From the NCBI GenBank assembly GCA_046153505.1, contig JBJXDT010000074.1, positions 1 to 14,190 of the forward strand: a stretch of DNA of 14,190 nt, given 5' to 3'. This stretch comes from JBJXDT01 sp046153505 (GTDB lineage Bacteria > Pseudomonadota > Gammaproteobacteria > Burkholderiales > Methylophilaceae). The translations under genes and the position numbers were made by a program. The notes under the pieces were generated by a model, which saw only the letters and a program-made list of their open reading frames with translations, was not told the DNA's origin and did no database searches. Shown in pieces: positions 1 to 7,600 of this stretch; position 1 is the first letter of the stretch; each line of letters opens with the position of its first letter.

Positions 1-41
1 AAAAACTAAAATTTAGTCATTAGCATATCTCAGAGGTTAAT

Positions 42-494
42 ATGGATTTACGCAAACTTAAAACATTGATTGATTTAGTAGAAGCTTCAGGCATTTCTGA
101 GCTGGAACTAACTGAAGGTGAAGAAAAAGTGCGCATAAGCCGCACCTTAGTGCAAAATGCACCGCAAATGATGCATTACTCTGCTGCACCGCAACCACAA
201 CAGGCACCTGTTCAAACTGTTGCTATGCCCGAGTCTGTTGTTGAGCCACCTGTTATTCAAGGTCACATTGTTAAATCACCAATGGTTGGTACTTTTTATC
301 GTTCATCTTCACCCGATGCCAGCCCATTTGTGGAAATAGGCGCGACTGTAGGGGTAGGTGATACATTGTGTATTATTGAAGCGATGAAACTGCTCAATGA
401 AATTGAAAGTGACCACGCAGGAGTAATCAAAAAAATTCTAGTCGAGAACGGTCAACCTGTCGAATACGGCGAACCTTTATTTGTGATTGGTTAA
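42..494 (+). CDS. accB: Biotin carboxyl carrier protein of acetyl-CoA carboxylase (BCCP)
   Basis: Carries the biotin that shuttles CO2 from biotin carboxylase to the carboxyltransferase of acetyl-CoA carboxylase, the first committed step of fatty acid synthesis in the cytoplasm. The 150-residue protein has the usual order: an N-terminal helical part (about 1-35), a Pro/Gln/Ala-rich flexible linker (about 40-72) and a C-terminal biotinyl/lipoyl domain (about 73-150). The biotin attachment motif EAMKLLNEI is present, with Lys116 as the acceptor lysine. The ATG at 42 is preceded by AGAGG at 32-36, a suitable ribosome binding site. It is the first gene of a run with accC, which starts 4 nt after its stop codon. 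Length and motifs are normal for the family. Confidence 0.97.
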   Translation: MDLRKLKTLIDLVEASGISELELTEGEEKVRISRTLVQNAPQMMHYSAAPQPQQAPVQTVAMPESVVEPPVIQGHIVKSPMVGTFYRSSSPDASPFVEIGATVGVGDTLCIIEAMKLLNEIESDHAGVIKKILVENGQPVEYGEPLFVIG

Positions 495-498
495 TTCA

Positions 499-1848
499 AT
501 GTTCGAAAAAATTCTTATCGCAAATAGGGGCGAAATTGCCCTGCGTGTGCAGCGTGCGTGTCGCGAGCTAGGTATTAAAACAGTAGCAGTTCATTCCGAG
601 GCCGATAAAGATGCAAAATATGTCAAATTGGCTGATGAGTCAGTATGCATTGGCCCCGCAGCATCAAACCTGAGCTATCTAAGCATTCCTGCAGTGATTA
701 GTGCGGCTGAAGTCACTGACGCACAAGCAATTCATCCAGGTTATGGTTTTTTATCAGAAAATGCTGATTTTGCTGAACGTGTGGAACAAAGTGGCTTTGT
801 ATTTATTGGACCACGTGCCGAAACTATTAGATTGATGGGTGATAAAGTCTCGGCGAAAGATGCCATGAGAAAAGCAGGCGTGCCTTGCGTACCTGGCTCT
901 GAAGGTGCGCTTCCTGATGACTCAGCAGAAATTATCAGAACTGCCAAAAAAATTGGCTACCCTGTTATTATTAAAGCAGCTGGCGGCGGCGGCGGGCGCG
1001 GTATGCGCGTAGTACATACTGAAGCAGCGCTCATTAACGCTGTAGCGATGACTAAAGCTGAGGCGCAAGGTGCTTTTGGAAATCCCATGGTTTACATGGA
1101 AAAGTTCTTGGAAAATCCGCGTCATATTGAGATCCAAATTCTTGCCGATCAACACGGTAATGCCGTTTATTTGGGTGATCGTGATTGCTCTATGCAACGT
1201 CGCCACCAAAAAATTATCGAAGAAGCGCCGTCACCATTGCTAAACGTCCGCTTACGAGACAAAATTGGCGAACGCTGTGCTGAGGCTTGCCGAAAAATTA
1301 AATACCGTGGTGCAGGTACATTCGAGTTCTTATACGAGAAGGGTGAATTTTTCTTTATAGAAATGAACACCCGCCTACAAGTCGAGCATACAGTCACTGA
1401 AATGATCACAGGGTTGGATTTGGTGCAGCAACAAATCTTTGTCGCTGCGGGCGAAAAACTAAAATTCCGCCAAAAAGATATTGAGTTGCGCGGTCATGCA
1501 ATCGAGTGCCGTATTAATGCAGAAGATCCTTATAATTTTATACCATCACCGGGTCGCATTGGCACGTTTCATATGCCAGGTGGACCAGGTGTACGCATTG
1601 ATACGCACGCTTATTCTGGCTATGTTGTGCCGCCGCATTATGATTCTATGATTGGTAAACTTATTACCTATGGCGCAACACGCGACCAAGCCATTGCGCG
1701 TATGCGTATTGCCCTTTCGGAAATGCTAATCGATGGCATCAAAACTAACGTACCATTGCATGCAGACTTAATGGCAGACACAGCCTTTCATTTAGGCGGC
1801 ACCAGTATCCATTATCTTGAACAAAAACTGGGTATTGCCAGCAAATAG
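499..1848 (+). CDS. accC: Biotin carboxylase subunit of acetyl-CoA carboxylase
   Basis: ATP-dependent carboxylation of the biotin on BCCP using bicarbonate. The 449 residues equal the length of E. coli AccC, and the catalytic residues fall at the same numbers: Lys116, Lys159, His209, His236, Lys238, Glu276, Glu288, Asn290 and Arg292. The N-terminal motif ILIANRGEIA, the Gly-rich ATP-grasp loop AAGGGGGRGM (about 160-169) and the motif EMNTRLQVEHTVTE (288-301) are intact. The open frame extends upstream to a TTG at 487, inside accB. I chose the ATG at 499 because MFEKILIANRGEIA is the family's standard start and lies 4 nt after the accB stop, which suggests translational coupling. The stop codon shares one base with the prmA start. 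Confidence 0.97.
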   Translation: MFEKILIANRGEIALRVQRACRELGIKTVAVHSEADKDAKYVKLADESVCIGPAASNLSYLSIPAVISAAEVTDAQAIHPGYGFLSENADFAERVEQSGFVFIGPRAETIRLMGDKVSAKDAMRKAGVPCVPGSEGALPDDSAEIIRTAKKIGYPVIIKAAGGGGGRGMRVVHTEAALINAVAMTKAEAQGAFGNPMVYMEKFLENPRHIEIQILADQHGNAVYLGDRDCSMQRRHQKIIEEAPSPLLNVRLRDKIGERCAEACRKIKYRGAGTFEFLYEKGEFFFIEMNTRLQVEHTVTEMITGLDLVQQQIFVAAGEKLKFRQKDIELRGHAIECRINAEDPYNFIPSPGRIGTFHMPGGPGVRIDTHAYSGYVVPPHYDSMIGKLITYGATRDQAIARMRIALSEMLIDGIKTNVPLHADLMADTAFHLGGTSIHYLEQKLGIASK

Positions 1849-2729
1849 TGTCTTGGCTGCTACTTAAAATTCAGGCAAACGAGCAAACCGCCGATATTAT
1901 TAGTGATGCACTTATGGATTTAGGTGCTCTTTCTGCAAGCATAGAAGACGCTTATGCAGATACTCAAGCTGAGCAAGCCATTTTTGGCGAACCTGGTGAC
2001 CCTCCTCCTGGTATTTGGCAACAAAATGTTGTCACCGCAATGCTAGACGAAGACGCCGACCTAAATTCACTTTTAGGTGCTTTACAAACTTCTACTAAAA
2101 TTGATAAGTTTAAATACAATACAGAAATAATCGCTGAGCAAGATTGGGTGCGCGCTACACAAGCACAATTTGACCCCATCAAAATTACCGATAAACTCTT
2201 TATAGTGCCAACTTGGCACGAAGCACCAGATAAAAATGCAATTAACATTGTCCTAGACCCTGGCTTGGCTTTTGGCACAGGCAGTCACCCTACTACCCAT
2301 TTGTGTTTAGAATGGCTAACGGGACAAAAACTAGGTAGCGTTTTAGATTATGGCTGTGGTTCTGGCATATTAGCAATTGCCGCTAAAAAACTTGGTGCAA
2401 ATGCAGTTGTCGGTGTCGATATTGACGGTCAAGCAATTACTGCAAGCGAATATAATGCCAAACAAAACCTTGTAGATATTCCATTCTACGATGCAAACTC
2501 ATTTTCTTGCGATACCTTTGATATTGTCGTTGCCAATATTTTATCTAGTGCGCTAATGGTTTTAGCACCTGCGCTCGCAAGTTATTGCAAAACTGGCGGA
2601 CAGTTGGCATTATCGGGTATATTAGAGGCTCAGTCCGAGGCACTAATTATGCACTACAGTGAATGGTTTAATATGAACCCACCCAAACAAATGGATGCAT
2701 GGATACTACTAACTGGCACTAAAAAATGA
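1848..2729 (+). CDS. prmA: Ribosomal protein L11 methyltransferase
   Basis: SAM-dependent methyltransferase that trimethylates ribosomal protein L11. The 293 residues match the usual family length. The N-terminal L11-recognition domain begins MSWLLLKIQ, close to the canonical MPWIQLK start. The central segment has the PrmA signature LDPGLAFGTGSHPTTHLCLEWL (start near residue 136). The SAM-binding motif I is VLDYGCGSGILAIAA (165-179), the acidic motif II is VVGVDID (187-193) and the motif IV-like site is VVANIL (227-232). The GTG start at 1848 uses the last base of the accC stop TAG, so translation is probably coupled. The downstream gene overlaps it by 4 nt (ATGA). Next to accBC this is a common betaproteobacterial arrangement. 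Confidence 0.96.
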   Translation: MSWLLLKIQANEQTADIISDALMDLGALSASIEDAYADTQAEQAIFGEPGDPPPGIWQQNVVTAMLDEDADLNSLLGALQTSTKIDKFKYNTEIIAEQDWVRATQAQFDPIKITDKLFIVPTWHEAPDKNAINIVLDPGLAFGTGSHPTTHLCLEWLTGQKLGSVLDYGCGSGILAIAAKKLGANAVVGVDIDGQAITASEYNAKQNLVDIPFYDANSFSCDTFDIVVANILSSALMVLAPALASYCKTGGQLALSGILEAQSEALIMHYSEWFNMNPPKQMDAWILLTGTKK

Positions 2730-3580
2730 ATTACATTACTTCTTGCCCTGAGTGTAAAACTCAATTTTTACTTAATACCGAACATCTTAAAGCCCACCGT
2801 GGCAAGGTGCAGTGTGGTAATTGTGAACATGTTTTTAATGCTAAAAATCGTGTCACCGAAGTTTCTGATGACATTCATAGCACCGAAGAGTATCAAGCAA
2901 GTTTAGAAAATTCAGGTCAAACTACCGAGGAAGCAGAGTCTTATTCAGATACGCTACCCGTTGAAGAAATCGAAATTACAGAAAATCCTAGATATATAGG
3001 TGAGTTTCATGCAGAGCCCTCAGAAACTCGTTATGCGGCCGATACAACAAGGCCAAGTAGTTTTGAAGATTTTGCAGATGAACCTAAATTCTCACGAGGA
3101 AAAAGCAAACTCAGTATTTGGCTAAGTTTATTTTGTCTGCTGTTAATTCTAATTGCAGGCTTGCAAAGTGTTTATTTTATGCGTACCAAAATTGCTGCTG
3201 AATACCCACAATTTAAACCACTTTTAGTGCAGACATGCGCCTATTTAAATTGCCAAATTTCTTTACCTAAAGACCTGAATTTATTGGTTATTGACGATTC
3301 TGATATGCAAGAAAATGATAATTATCAGGGCGTTATTAACTTCTCAAGTGTCCTTATGAATAATGCTAGTTTTGCTCAAACCTACCCTAATATTGAACTC
3401 ACCCTTACCAATGCTGATGATCAGCCAGTTTTGCGTAAATTAATAAAACCTGCAGAATATTTACATAATAAACCAGACTTAAAGGCGGGTATTGACGCGC
3501 ATGAGGAAATTCATATCAAACTCGCTATTCACGCTAGCAACCTACCCGTGGCTGGCTACCGCGTATTGCTTGTATATTAA
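2726..3580 (+). CDS. MJ0042-type zinc-ribbon / DUF3426 membrane protein
   Basis: 284-residue protein of unknown function that fits the zinc-ribbon plus DUF3426 family often found after prmA in Betaproteobacteria. The N-terminus carries a four-Cys zinc-ribbon: Cys7, Cys10 (CPEC) and Cys30, Cys33 (CGNC). An acidic, Glu/Thr-rich, probably disordered stretch follows (about 45-120). One membrane segment lies at about 129-151 (IWLSLFCLLLILIAGLQSVY), preceded by Lys/Arg. The C-terminal domain (about 152-284) contains Cys171 and Cys176 and should be outside the cytoplasmic membrane, with the zinc-ribbon inside. The start ATG overlaps the prmA stop as ATGA. I cannot assign a reaction or partner. It is the last gene of the run, followed by a weak hairpin at 3587-3605. 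Confidence 0.88.
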   Translation: MNYITSCPECKTQFLLNTEHLKAHRGKVQCGNCEHVFNAKNRVTEVSDDIHSTEEYQASLENSGQTTEEAESYSDTLPVEEIEITENPRYIGEFHAEPSETRYAADTTRPSSFEDFADEPKFSRGKSKLSIWLSLFCLLLILIAGLQSVYFMRTKIAAEYPQFKPLLVQTCAYLNCQISLPKDLNLLVIDDSDMQENDNYQGVINFSSVLMNNASFAQTYPNIELTLTNADDQPVLRKLIKPAEYLHNKPDLKAGIDAHEEIHIKLAIHASNLPVAGYRVLLVY

Positions 3581-3586
3581 AATACT

Positions 3587-3605
3587 TCTAATGATTTTCA
3601 TTAGA
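3587..3605 (+). terminator. Possible hairpin terminator after the accB-prmA run
   Basis: A perfect 8-bp stem (TCTAATGA / TCATTAGA) closes a 3-nt loop and is followed by TTGTTTT. The stem is AT-rich and the T-run is interrupted, so termination may be partial. It lies 6 nt after the stop of the DUF3426 gene. Confidence 0.4.
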
Positions 3606-3629
3606 TTGTTTTAATAACTATACATAGGT

Positions 3630-3657
3630 TTTACTTTCAACTATTCTGTACTATAGA
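3630..3657 (+). promoter_or_regulatory. Possible sigma-70 promoter of pqqA
   Basis: TTTACT (3630-3635), a 16-bp spacer and TATAGA (3652-3657) give four of six matches to each consensus box. This would place the transcript start near 3664, about 43 nt before the pqqA ATG. It would let pqqA be expressed separately from the upstream operon. Confidence 0.35.
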
Positions 3658-3706
3658 AGTCATAGATTGTGCAGTACTTTTTGATTAACGAATTAGGAGA
3701 TATAAC

Positions 3707-3778
3707 ATGTGGACAACACCAGCAGCTACTGAAATGCGTTTCGGTTTTGAAGTAACAATGTACGTAATGAACAAATAA
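3707..3778 (+). CDS. pqqA: PQQ precursor peptide PqqA
   Basis: A 23-residue ORF that matches the ribosomally made precursor of the redox cofactor pyrroloquinoline quinone. It begins MWTTPAATEMRFGFE and continues VTMYVMNK. Glu15 and Tyr19, the two residues that PqqE/PqqD cross-link, sit in the family motif E-x3-Y, and the N-terminal W-x-x-P and R-x-G-F-E are also typical. AGGAGA at 3695-3700 is a strong ribosome binding site. No pqqB, C, D or E follows: a terminator-like hairpin (3795-3819) and the convergent oxyR come next. The gene is therefore free-standing, and PQQ enzymes must be encoded elsewhere if they exist. PQQ serves methanol dehydrogenases, in line with a methylotroph. Identification rests on recognition of a short but very characteristic peptide. 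Confidence 0.93.
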   Translation: MWTTPAATEMRFGFEVTMYVMNK

Positions 3779-3794
3779 TTATTCATATGTACTA

Positions 3795-3819
3795 AAAAAG
3801 GCGCCTTGTGCGCCTTTTT
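3795..3819. terminator. Bidirectional terminator between pqqA and oxyR
   Basis: AAAAAGGCGC and GCGCCTTTTT form a perfect 10-bp stem with a 5-nt loop. The A-tract and T-tract on the two arms make it usable for pqqA on the plus strand and for oxyR, whose stop is 6 nt away, on the minus strand. Confidence 0.85.
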
Positions 3820-3824
3820 GTTTA

Positions 3825-4730
3825 TTATGCTTTTACTAGCTTCATATAATCAGAACCAATTGCGGAAATAGCTTCTGCAATTTTTTCCACTGCTTCTATT
3901 CTCACAAAACTTTTTCGCCAAGCAATCGCTATTCGCCTTGTGGGCGCAGGGCTTACAAACGGTATCACCTTAATCAGCGGGTTGCTATAGCGTTCTGCCG
4001 TGGCAGAACACGGCAATACCGTGATTCCTAGATTAGAAGCTACCATATTACGAATAGTTTCTAGTGAATTACCTTGCAAAATCTCACCCTTGCGCGATAG
4101 CTCTGGGCAAGCTTGCGTGACTTGGTTGCTAAAGCAATGACCACTGTTAAGCAAAAGCACTTTTTCGTCTGACAACTCTTCAGGTTTAATCTGTTTTCGA
4201 TTCGCCCAGTGATGATGACTTGGCACCACCACATCAAACTCTTCGTCGTACAATACGCGAAATCGTAAGCCTGGGATATCAAAAGGCAAAGCAATAATCG
4301 CAGCATCTATTACACCATTACGTAATTGTGTTTCTAAATTTGCAGTTAGATTCTCTTCTACCTCTAACGGCATTTCTGGTGTCATATTGCGTAGTATCGG
4401 TATTATTTCTGGCAATAAATAGGGTCCAACTGAATGTATCATGCCTAACTTAAACGTACCTTTGAGTTGATTTTTGCCCATTTCTGCCAGTTGTTTAATG
4501 CGCGCAGTTTCGTCTAACACTTTTTCTGCTTGTTCTACAATTTTTTCACCAATTTCAGTCATAGAAACATCAGTACGGCTGCGCTCAAAGATAATAACAT
4601 TCAGCTCTTCTTCTAATTTTTTAATCGCTAAACTCAGAGCAGGCTGGGTCACAAAGCACTTTTCTGCAGCACGTCTAAAATTACGCTCTTGCGCCACAGC
4701 TACTATAAATTTTAATTCTGTAAGACTCAT
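3825..4730 (-). CDS. oxyR: Hydrogen peroxide-sensing LysR-type regulator OxyR
   Basis: Transcription regulator that senses H2O2 by forming a disulfide and activates peroxide-defence genes. It has 301 residues, close to the 305 of E. coli OxyR. The LysR winged helix-turn-helix is at about 1-60 (NFRRAAEKCFVTQPALSLAI). The co-inducer domain holds the redox pair Cys199 and Cys208 in GHCFSNQVTQAC, at exactly the E. coli residue numbers. That separates OxyR from other LysR proteins. It is divergent from katG across about 250 bp with OxyR-like dyads, the classic arrangement for a regulator and its target. The ATG at 4728-4730 gives the standard MSLTELKFIVAVA start. A weak purine-rich site lies upstream. 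Confidence 0.96.
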   Translation of the reverse strand: MSLTELKFIVAVAQERNFRRAAEKCFVTQPALSLAIKKLEEELNVIIFERSRTDVSMTEIGEKIVEQAEKVLDETARIKQLAEMGKNQLKGTFKLGMIHSVGPYLLPEIIPILRNMTPEMPLEVEENLTANLETQLRNGVIDAAIIALPFDIPGLRFRVLYDEEFDVVVPSHHHWANRKQIKPEELSDEKVLLLNSGHCFSNQVTQACPELSRKGEILQGNSLETIRNMVASNLGITVLPCSATAERYSNPLIKVIPFVSPAPTRRIAIAWRKSFVRIEAVEKIAEAISAIGSDYMKLVKA

Positions 4731-4757
4731 AATTTTTTGCTCTTAAATTCACCATCA

Positions 4758-4796
4758 ATAAATCAAACTTATCATACATCGATAAAATATATTTAT
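4758..4796. promoter_or_regulatory. Candidate OxyR operator in the oxyR-katG intergenic region
   Basis: Two dyads of the form ATAA-N7-TTAT occur at 4758-4772 and 4782-4796. The second extends to GATAA-N7-TTATC. The known OxyR element is four ATAG/CTAT quarter sites separated by 7 bp, and the N7 spacing inside each dyad agrees with it. The two dyads are offset by 24 bp rather than 22, and the quarter sites read ATAA instead of ATAG. The position, over the oxyR promoter and upstream of katG, fits dual control. Confidence 0.45.
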
Positions 4797-4799
4797 CAA
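4771..4799 (-). promoter_or_regulatory. Probable oxyR promoter
   Basis: Read on the minus strand, TTGATA (4794-4799), a 17-bp spacer and TATGAT (4771-4776) form a good sigma-70 promoter directed at oxyR, with a leader of roughly 35 nt. The promoter overlaps both ATAA-N7-TTAT dyads, which would allow autorepression by OxyR, as known for E. coli OxyR. The region is very AT-rich, so chance similarity is possible. Confidence 0.5.
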
Positions 4800-4883
4800 A
4801 TATATTAAAACATACAATTATACAAATGATATTGCACAATCTAAAATTCTCCTCATCAATTAATTTTTTAGGAGTAAATATTG

Positions 4884-4955
4884 ATGAAACCATTTTTTGA
4901 GATTAGCTACCAACTCGGCATAGAGCTATTGGCAAATTACGCACTGGCTTACTAA
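4884..4955 (+). CDS. Unrecognised 23-codon ORF leading katG
   Basis: A short ORF between oxyR and katG with AGGAG at 4870-4874, 9 nt before the ATG, so it is likely translated. The 23-residue product begins MKPFFEISYQ and ends ANYALAY. It is rich in aromatic and small aliphatic residues, with three Tyr, two Phe and two Glu. Its length equals that of the nearby PqqA and it has a Gly-Ile-Glu and Tyr19, but the Glu-to-Tyr spacing is five rather than four and the Trp, Arg and Phe signatures of PqqA are missing, so I do not call it PqqA. The stop is 41 nt before the katG ATG, so it would be on the katG transcript as a leader peptide. No function can be assigned. Confidence 0.5.
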   Translation: MKPFFEISYQLGIELLANYALAY

Positions 4956-4996
4956 ATAGTGCATTAAGTATCAATTTTAATTTTTTGGAGAAATAT

Positions 4997-7192
4997 ATGA
5001 CAACTGAATCAAAATGCCCATTTTCAGGTGCTGCTAATGCCAGCACTGTTGCTGGCACTCACGGCAATGCTTCTTGGTGGCCTAATCAACTGAACTTAAA
5101 AATTCTACATCAACAAACTGTTGCATCTAGCCCAATGGATGTAAGTTTTAATTATGCAAAAGCATTTAACAAACTTAATTTAAAGGCGGTTGTAAAAGAT
5201 TTGCATGCCTTAATGACAGACTCCCAAGATTGGTGGCCTGCGGATTATGGTCACTATGGTCCATTTTTTGTACGTATGACTTGGCATGCGGCAGGCACAT
5301 ATCGTATCTATGATGGGCGTGGTGGTGCTGGTACTGGCGCACAGCGTTTTGCACCTTTAAACAGTTGGCCTGATAACGGCAATTTAGATAAAGCGCGCCG
5401 TTTATTGTGGCCTATTAAACAAAAATATGGCAATAAAATATCTTGGGCTGATTTAATTGTATTAGCTGGCACTGTAGCTATGGAATCTATGGGTTTAAAA
5501 ACCTATGGTTTTGCAGGTGGCCGTCCTGATATTTATGAACCAGAAGATGATATTTACTGGGGCCCAGAATCAACATGGCTGGGTGATGAACGCTATAAAG
5601 GTGACCGTCAATTGGATAATCCCTTAGGCGCAGTACAAATGGGCTTAATTTATGTGAATCCACAAGGCCCGAATGGCAACCCTGACCCGATTGCATCTGC
5701 CCGAGACATTCGCGAAACTTTTGCGCGGATGGCGATGAATGACGAAGAAACAGTCGCTTTAGTAGCAGGCGGACACACCTTTGGTAAAGCGCACGGCGCG
5801 GGTGCAGAAAGCCATGTCGGTCGTGAGCCTGAGGCAGCCGATATTGAAGAGCAAGGCTTTGGCTGGAAAAATAGCATGGGCACTGGCAAGGGCGAGCACA
5901 CTATTACTAGCGGTATTGAAGGTGCTTGGACGCCAAACCCAATTCAGTGGGATAACGGCTATTTTGATACTTTATTTAGTTACGACTGGGTGCTTACAAA
6001 AAGCCCAGCAGGCGCATATCAGTGGAGGCCGAGCAACTCTGCTGCTGCCAATACTGTGCCTGACGCGCACAACCCTAAAAAACGCCATGCCCCTATGATG
6101 ACAACCGCAGATTTAGCTTTGCGTATGGACCCGGCGTATGAAAAAATTTCTCGCCGCTTCCACAAAAATCCAAATGAATTCGCAGATGCATTTGCGCGCG
6201 CTTGGTTTAAACTAACCCATCGTGATATGGGCCCAATAGCACGTTATCTTGGTCCCTTAGTGCCAAAAACACCACTCATTTGGCAAGACCCGATTCCAGC
6301 AGTAGACTACAAACTAGTCACTGCAACAGATATTGCCATACTTAAAAAGAAAGTGCTCGCAAGTAGCTTGTCGATTTCACAATTAGTAAGCGCTGCTTGG
6401 GCATCCGCCTCAAGCTTCCGTGGCAGTGACAAACGCGGTGGTGCAAATGGCGCACGTATTCGTTTAGAACCGATGAAAAACTGGGAAGTTAATCAGTCAG
6501 CAGCGCTTAATAATGTGCTAAAAACATTAGAGTCCATTCAAAATGATTTTAACAGCGCTCAAATTGGTAATAAGAAAATAAGTATGGCCGATTTGATAGT
6601 TTTAGCTGGCTGTGCGGCAGTTGAAGTTGCAGCAAAGAAATCAGGGATAACTATAAAAGTACCCTTTACACCTGGTCGCAACGATGCTACCCAAGAGCAG
6701 ACAGATATGGACTCATTTGCAGTTTTAGAACCGATTGCTGATGGCTTTCGCAATTATGTTAAAAAAGGTGTTGTTGGATCGAGTGCTGAGTTATTAATCG
6801 ACAAAGCACAATTGCTAACTTTAACAGCGCCAGAAATGACCGTTTTAATTGGTGGCTTGCGCGTGCTTAATGCCAATGTCGGGCAGACGCAACATGGCGT
6901 ATTTACCAAACAGCCTGAAACCCTAAGCAATGACTTTTTTGTAAACTTGTTAGATATGAGCACACAATGGCAAAAATCTGGTGCGGACGCCAACGTTTTA
7001 GAAGGCCGCGACCGCCATACGGGCACAGTAAAGTGGACAGGCACAGTAACAGACCTTGTGTTTGGTTCAAATTCACAATTACGTGCTTTGGCTGAGGTAT
7101 ATGCACAAGACGATGCACAACAAAAATTTGTTCAGGACTTTGTAACAGCTTGGGACAAAGTGATGAATCTTGATCGCTTTGATTTAACTTAA
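4997..7192 (+). CDS. katG: Catalase-peroxidase KatG
   Basis: Bifunctional heme enzyme that dismutates H2O2 and has peroxidase activity. It has 731 residues, the full family length, with the active N-terminal peroxidase domain and the degenerate C-terminal copy. Catalytic residues are visible: distal Arg93, Trp96 and His97 in RMTWHAAGTYR, the cross-linked Met-Tyr-Trp adduct partners Tyr219 (GLIYVNPQG) and Met245, and proximal heme ligand His260 in GGHTFGKAHG. The open frame extends to a TTG at 4985. I chose the ATG at 4997 because GGAG (4987-4990) lies 6 nt upstream and MTTESKCPFSG is a typical KatG start. Divergence from oxyR suggests peroxide induction. There is no signal peptide, so it is cytoplasmic. 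Confidence 0.97.
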   Translation: MTTESKCPFSGAANASTVAGTHGNASWWPNQLNLKILHQQTVASSPMDVSFNYAKAFNKLNLKAVVKDLHALMTDSQDWWPADYGHYGPFFVRMTWHAAGTYRIYDGRGGAGTGAQRFAPLNSWPDNGNLDKARRLLWPIKQKYGNKISWADLIVLAGTVAMESMGLKTYGFAGGRPDIYEPEDDIYWGPESTWLGDERYKGDRQLDNPLGAVQMGLIYVNPQGPNGNPDPIASARDIRETFARMAMNDEETVALVAGGHTFGKAHGAGAESHVGREPEAADIEEQGFGWKNSMGTGKGEHTITSGIEGAWTPNPIQWDNGYFDTLFSYDWVLTKSPAGAYQWRPSNSAAANTVPDAHNPKKRHAPMMTTADLALRMDPAYEKISRRFHKNPNEFADAFARAWFKLTHRDMGPIARYLGPLVPKTPLIWQDPIPAVDYKLVTATDIAILKKKVLASSLSISQLVSAAWASASSFRGSDKRGGANGARIRLEPMKNWEVNQSAALNNVLKTLESIQNDFNSAQIGNKKISMADLIVLAGCAAVEVAAKKSGITIKVPFTPGRNDATQEQTDMDSFAVLEPIADGFRNYVKKGVVGSSAELLIDKAQLLTLTAPEMTVLIGGLRVLNANVGQTQHGVFTKQPETLSNDFFVNLLDMSTQWQKSGADANVLEGRDRHTGTVKWTGTVTDLVFGSNSQLRALAEVYAQDDAQQKFVQDFVTAWDKVMNLDRFDLT

Positions 7193-7211
7193 TTGACGAA
7201 AAAGTGCCACG

Positions 7212-7234
7212 ATACTGTCATTTAACAACAGTAT
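7212..7234 (+). other. Hairpin in the katG 3' untranslated region
   Basis: ATACTGT and ACAGTAT form a perfect 7-bp stem with a 9-nt loop, 19 nt after the katG stop. It lacks a following T-run and may be an mRNA-stability element or part of the terminator region. Confidence 0.4.
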
Positions 7235-7263
7235 TCTAAACTCGCTTCACTCACTCCCTTTTT

Positions 7264-7287
7264 GCCCGCGCTTGCGGGCTTTTTTTT
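7264..7287 (+). terminator. Rho-independent terminator of katG
   Basis: GCCCGC and GCGGGC form a GC-rich 6-bp stem with loop GCTT, followed directly by eight T residues. It separates katG from the rubredoxin gene. Confidence 0.9.
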
Positions 7288-7353
7288 ATCCGCATTTTGT
7301 GTAAGTATTGTCGTTTACTTAACATCTAAAAAACGGAACTATTGAGGCATAAA

Positions 7354-7518
7354 ATGAAAATTTGGCAATGTGTTGTTTGTGGTTTGATTTACGAAGAAGA
7401 AAAAGGTTGGCCAGAAGATGGAATTGCAGCAGGCACACGTTGGGAAGACGTGCCTGCCGATTGGAAGTGTCCTGAATGCGGTGTAAGCAAATCCGAATTT
7501 GAAATGGTAGAGTTTTAA
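7354..7518 (+). CDS. Rubredoxin
   Basis: A 54-residue one-electron carrier with a single iron bound by four cysteines. The ligands are Cys6 and Cys9 (CVVCG) and Cys39 and Cys42 (CPECG). Between them are the conserved Tyr13, Gly18-Trp-Pro-Glu-Asp-Gly23 and the Pro34-x-Asp-Trp37 just before the second pair, all classical rubredoxin features. GAGG at 7344-7347 is the ribosome binding site. It stands alone after the katG terminator, so it is probably transcribed on its own. Rubredoxins pass electrons to oxygen- or peroxide-reducing enzymes in some bacteria and to alkane hydroxylases in others. The position beside katG and oxyR hints at redox stress, but no partner reductase is nearby. Confidence 0.95.
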   Translation: MKIWQCVVCGLIYEEEKGWPEDGIAAGTRWEDVPADWKCPECGVSKSEFEMVEF

Positions 7519-7600
7519 ACTGTTAAAGCAAGCATGTTAAAACACCTGCTCTGAGCGCCAATATCCATGCAGCTCACAGGGCAGTGATTTTATCACGCTA
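7519..7600. other. Short spacer between rubredoxin and the lysine-rich peptide gene
   Basis: No gene seen. It contains a direct repeat of TGTTAAA (7521-7527 and 7535-7541), a possible imperfect stem (TGAGC at 7552-7556 with GCTCA at 7572-7576) and a small perfect hairpin GTGAT-TTT-ATCAC (7584-7596). The two convergent genes may end here, but no convincing terminator is visible. Confidence 0.4.

Noticed and set aside
487..498. TTG start for accC four codons upstream, inside accB.
   Set aside because: The family start MFEKILIANRGEIA falls at the ATG at 499, matching E. coli length and residue numbering.
3624..3656. OxyR site of the ATAG/CTAT type upstream of pqqA.
   Set aside because: ATAG and CTAT occur several times, but the spacings (13, 8 and 6 nt) are not the regular 7 nt of an OxyR element.
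4884..4955. Second pqqA.
   Set aside because: Same 23-residue length and a Glu/Tyr pair, but Glu14 to Tyr19 is one residue too long and the Trp2 and R-x-G-F-E signatures are absent.
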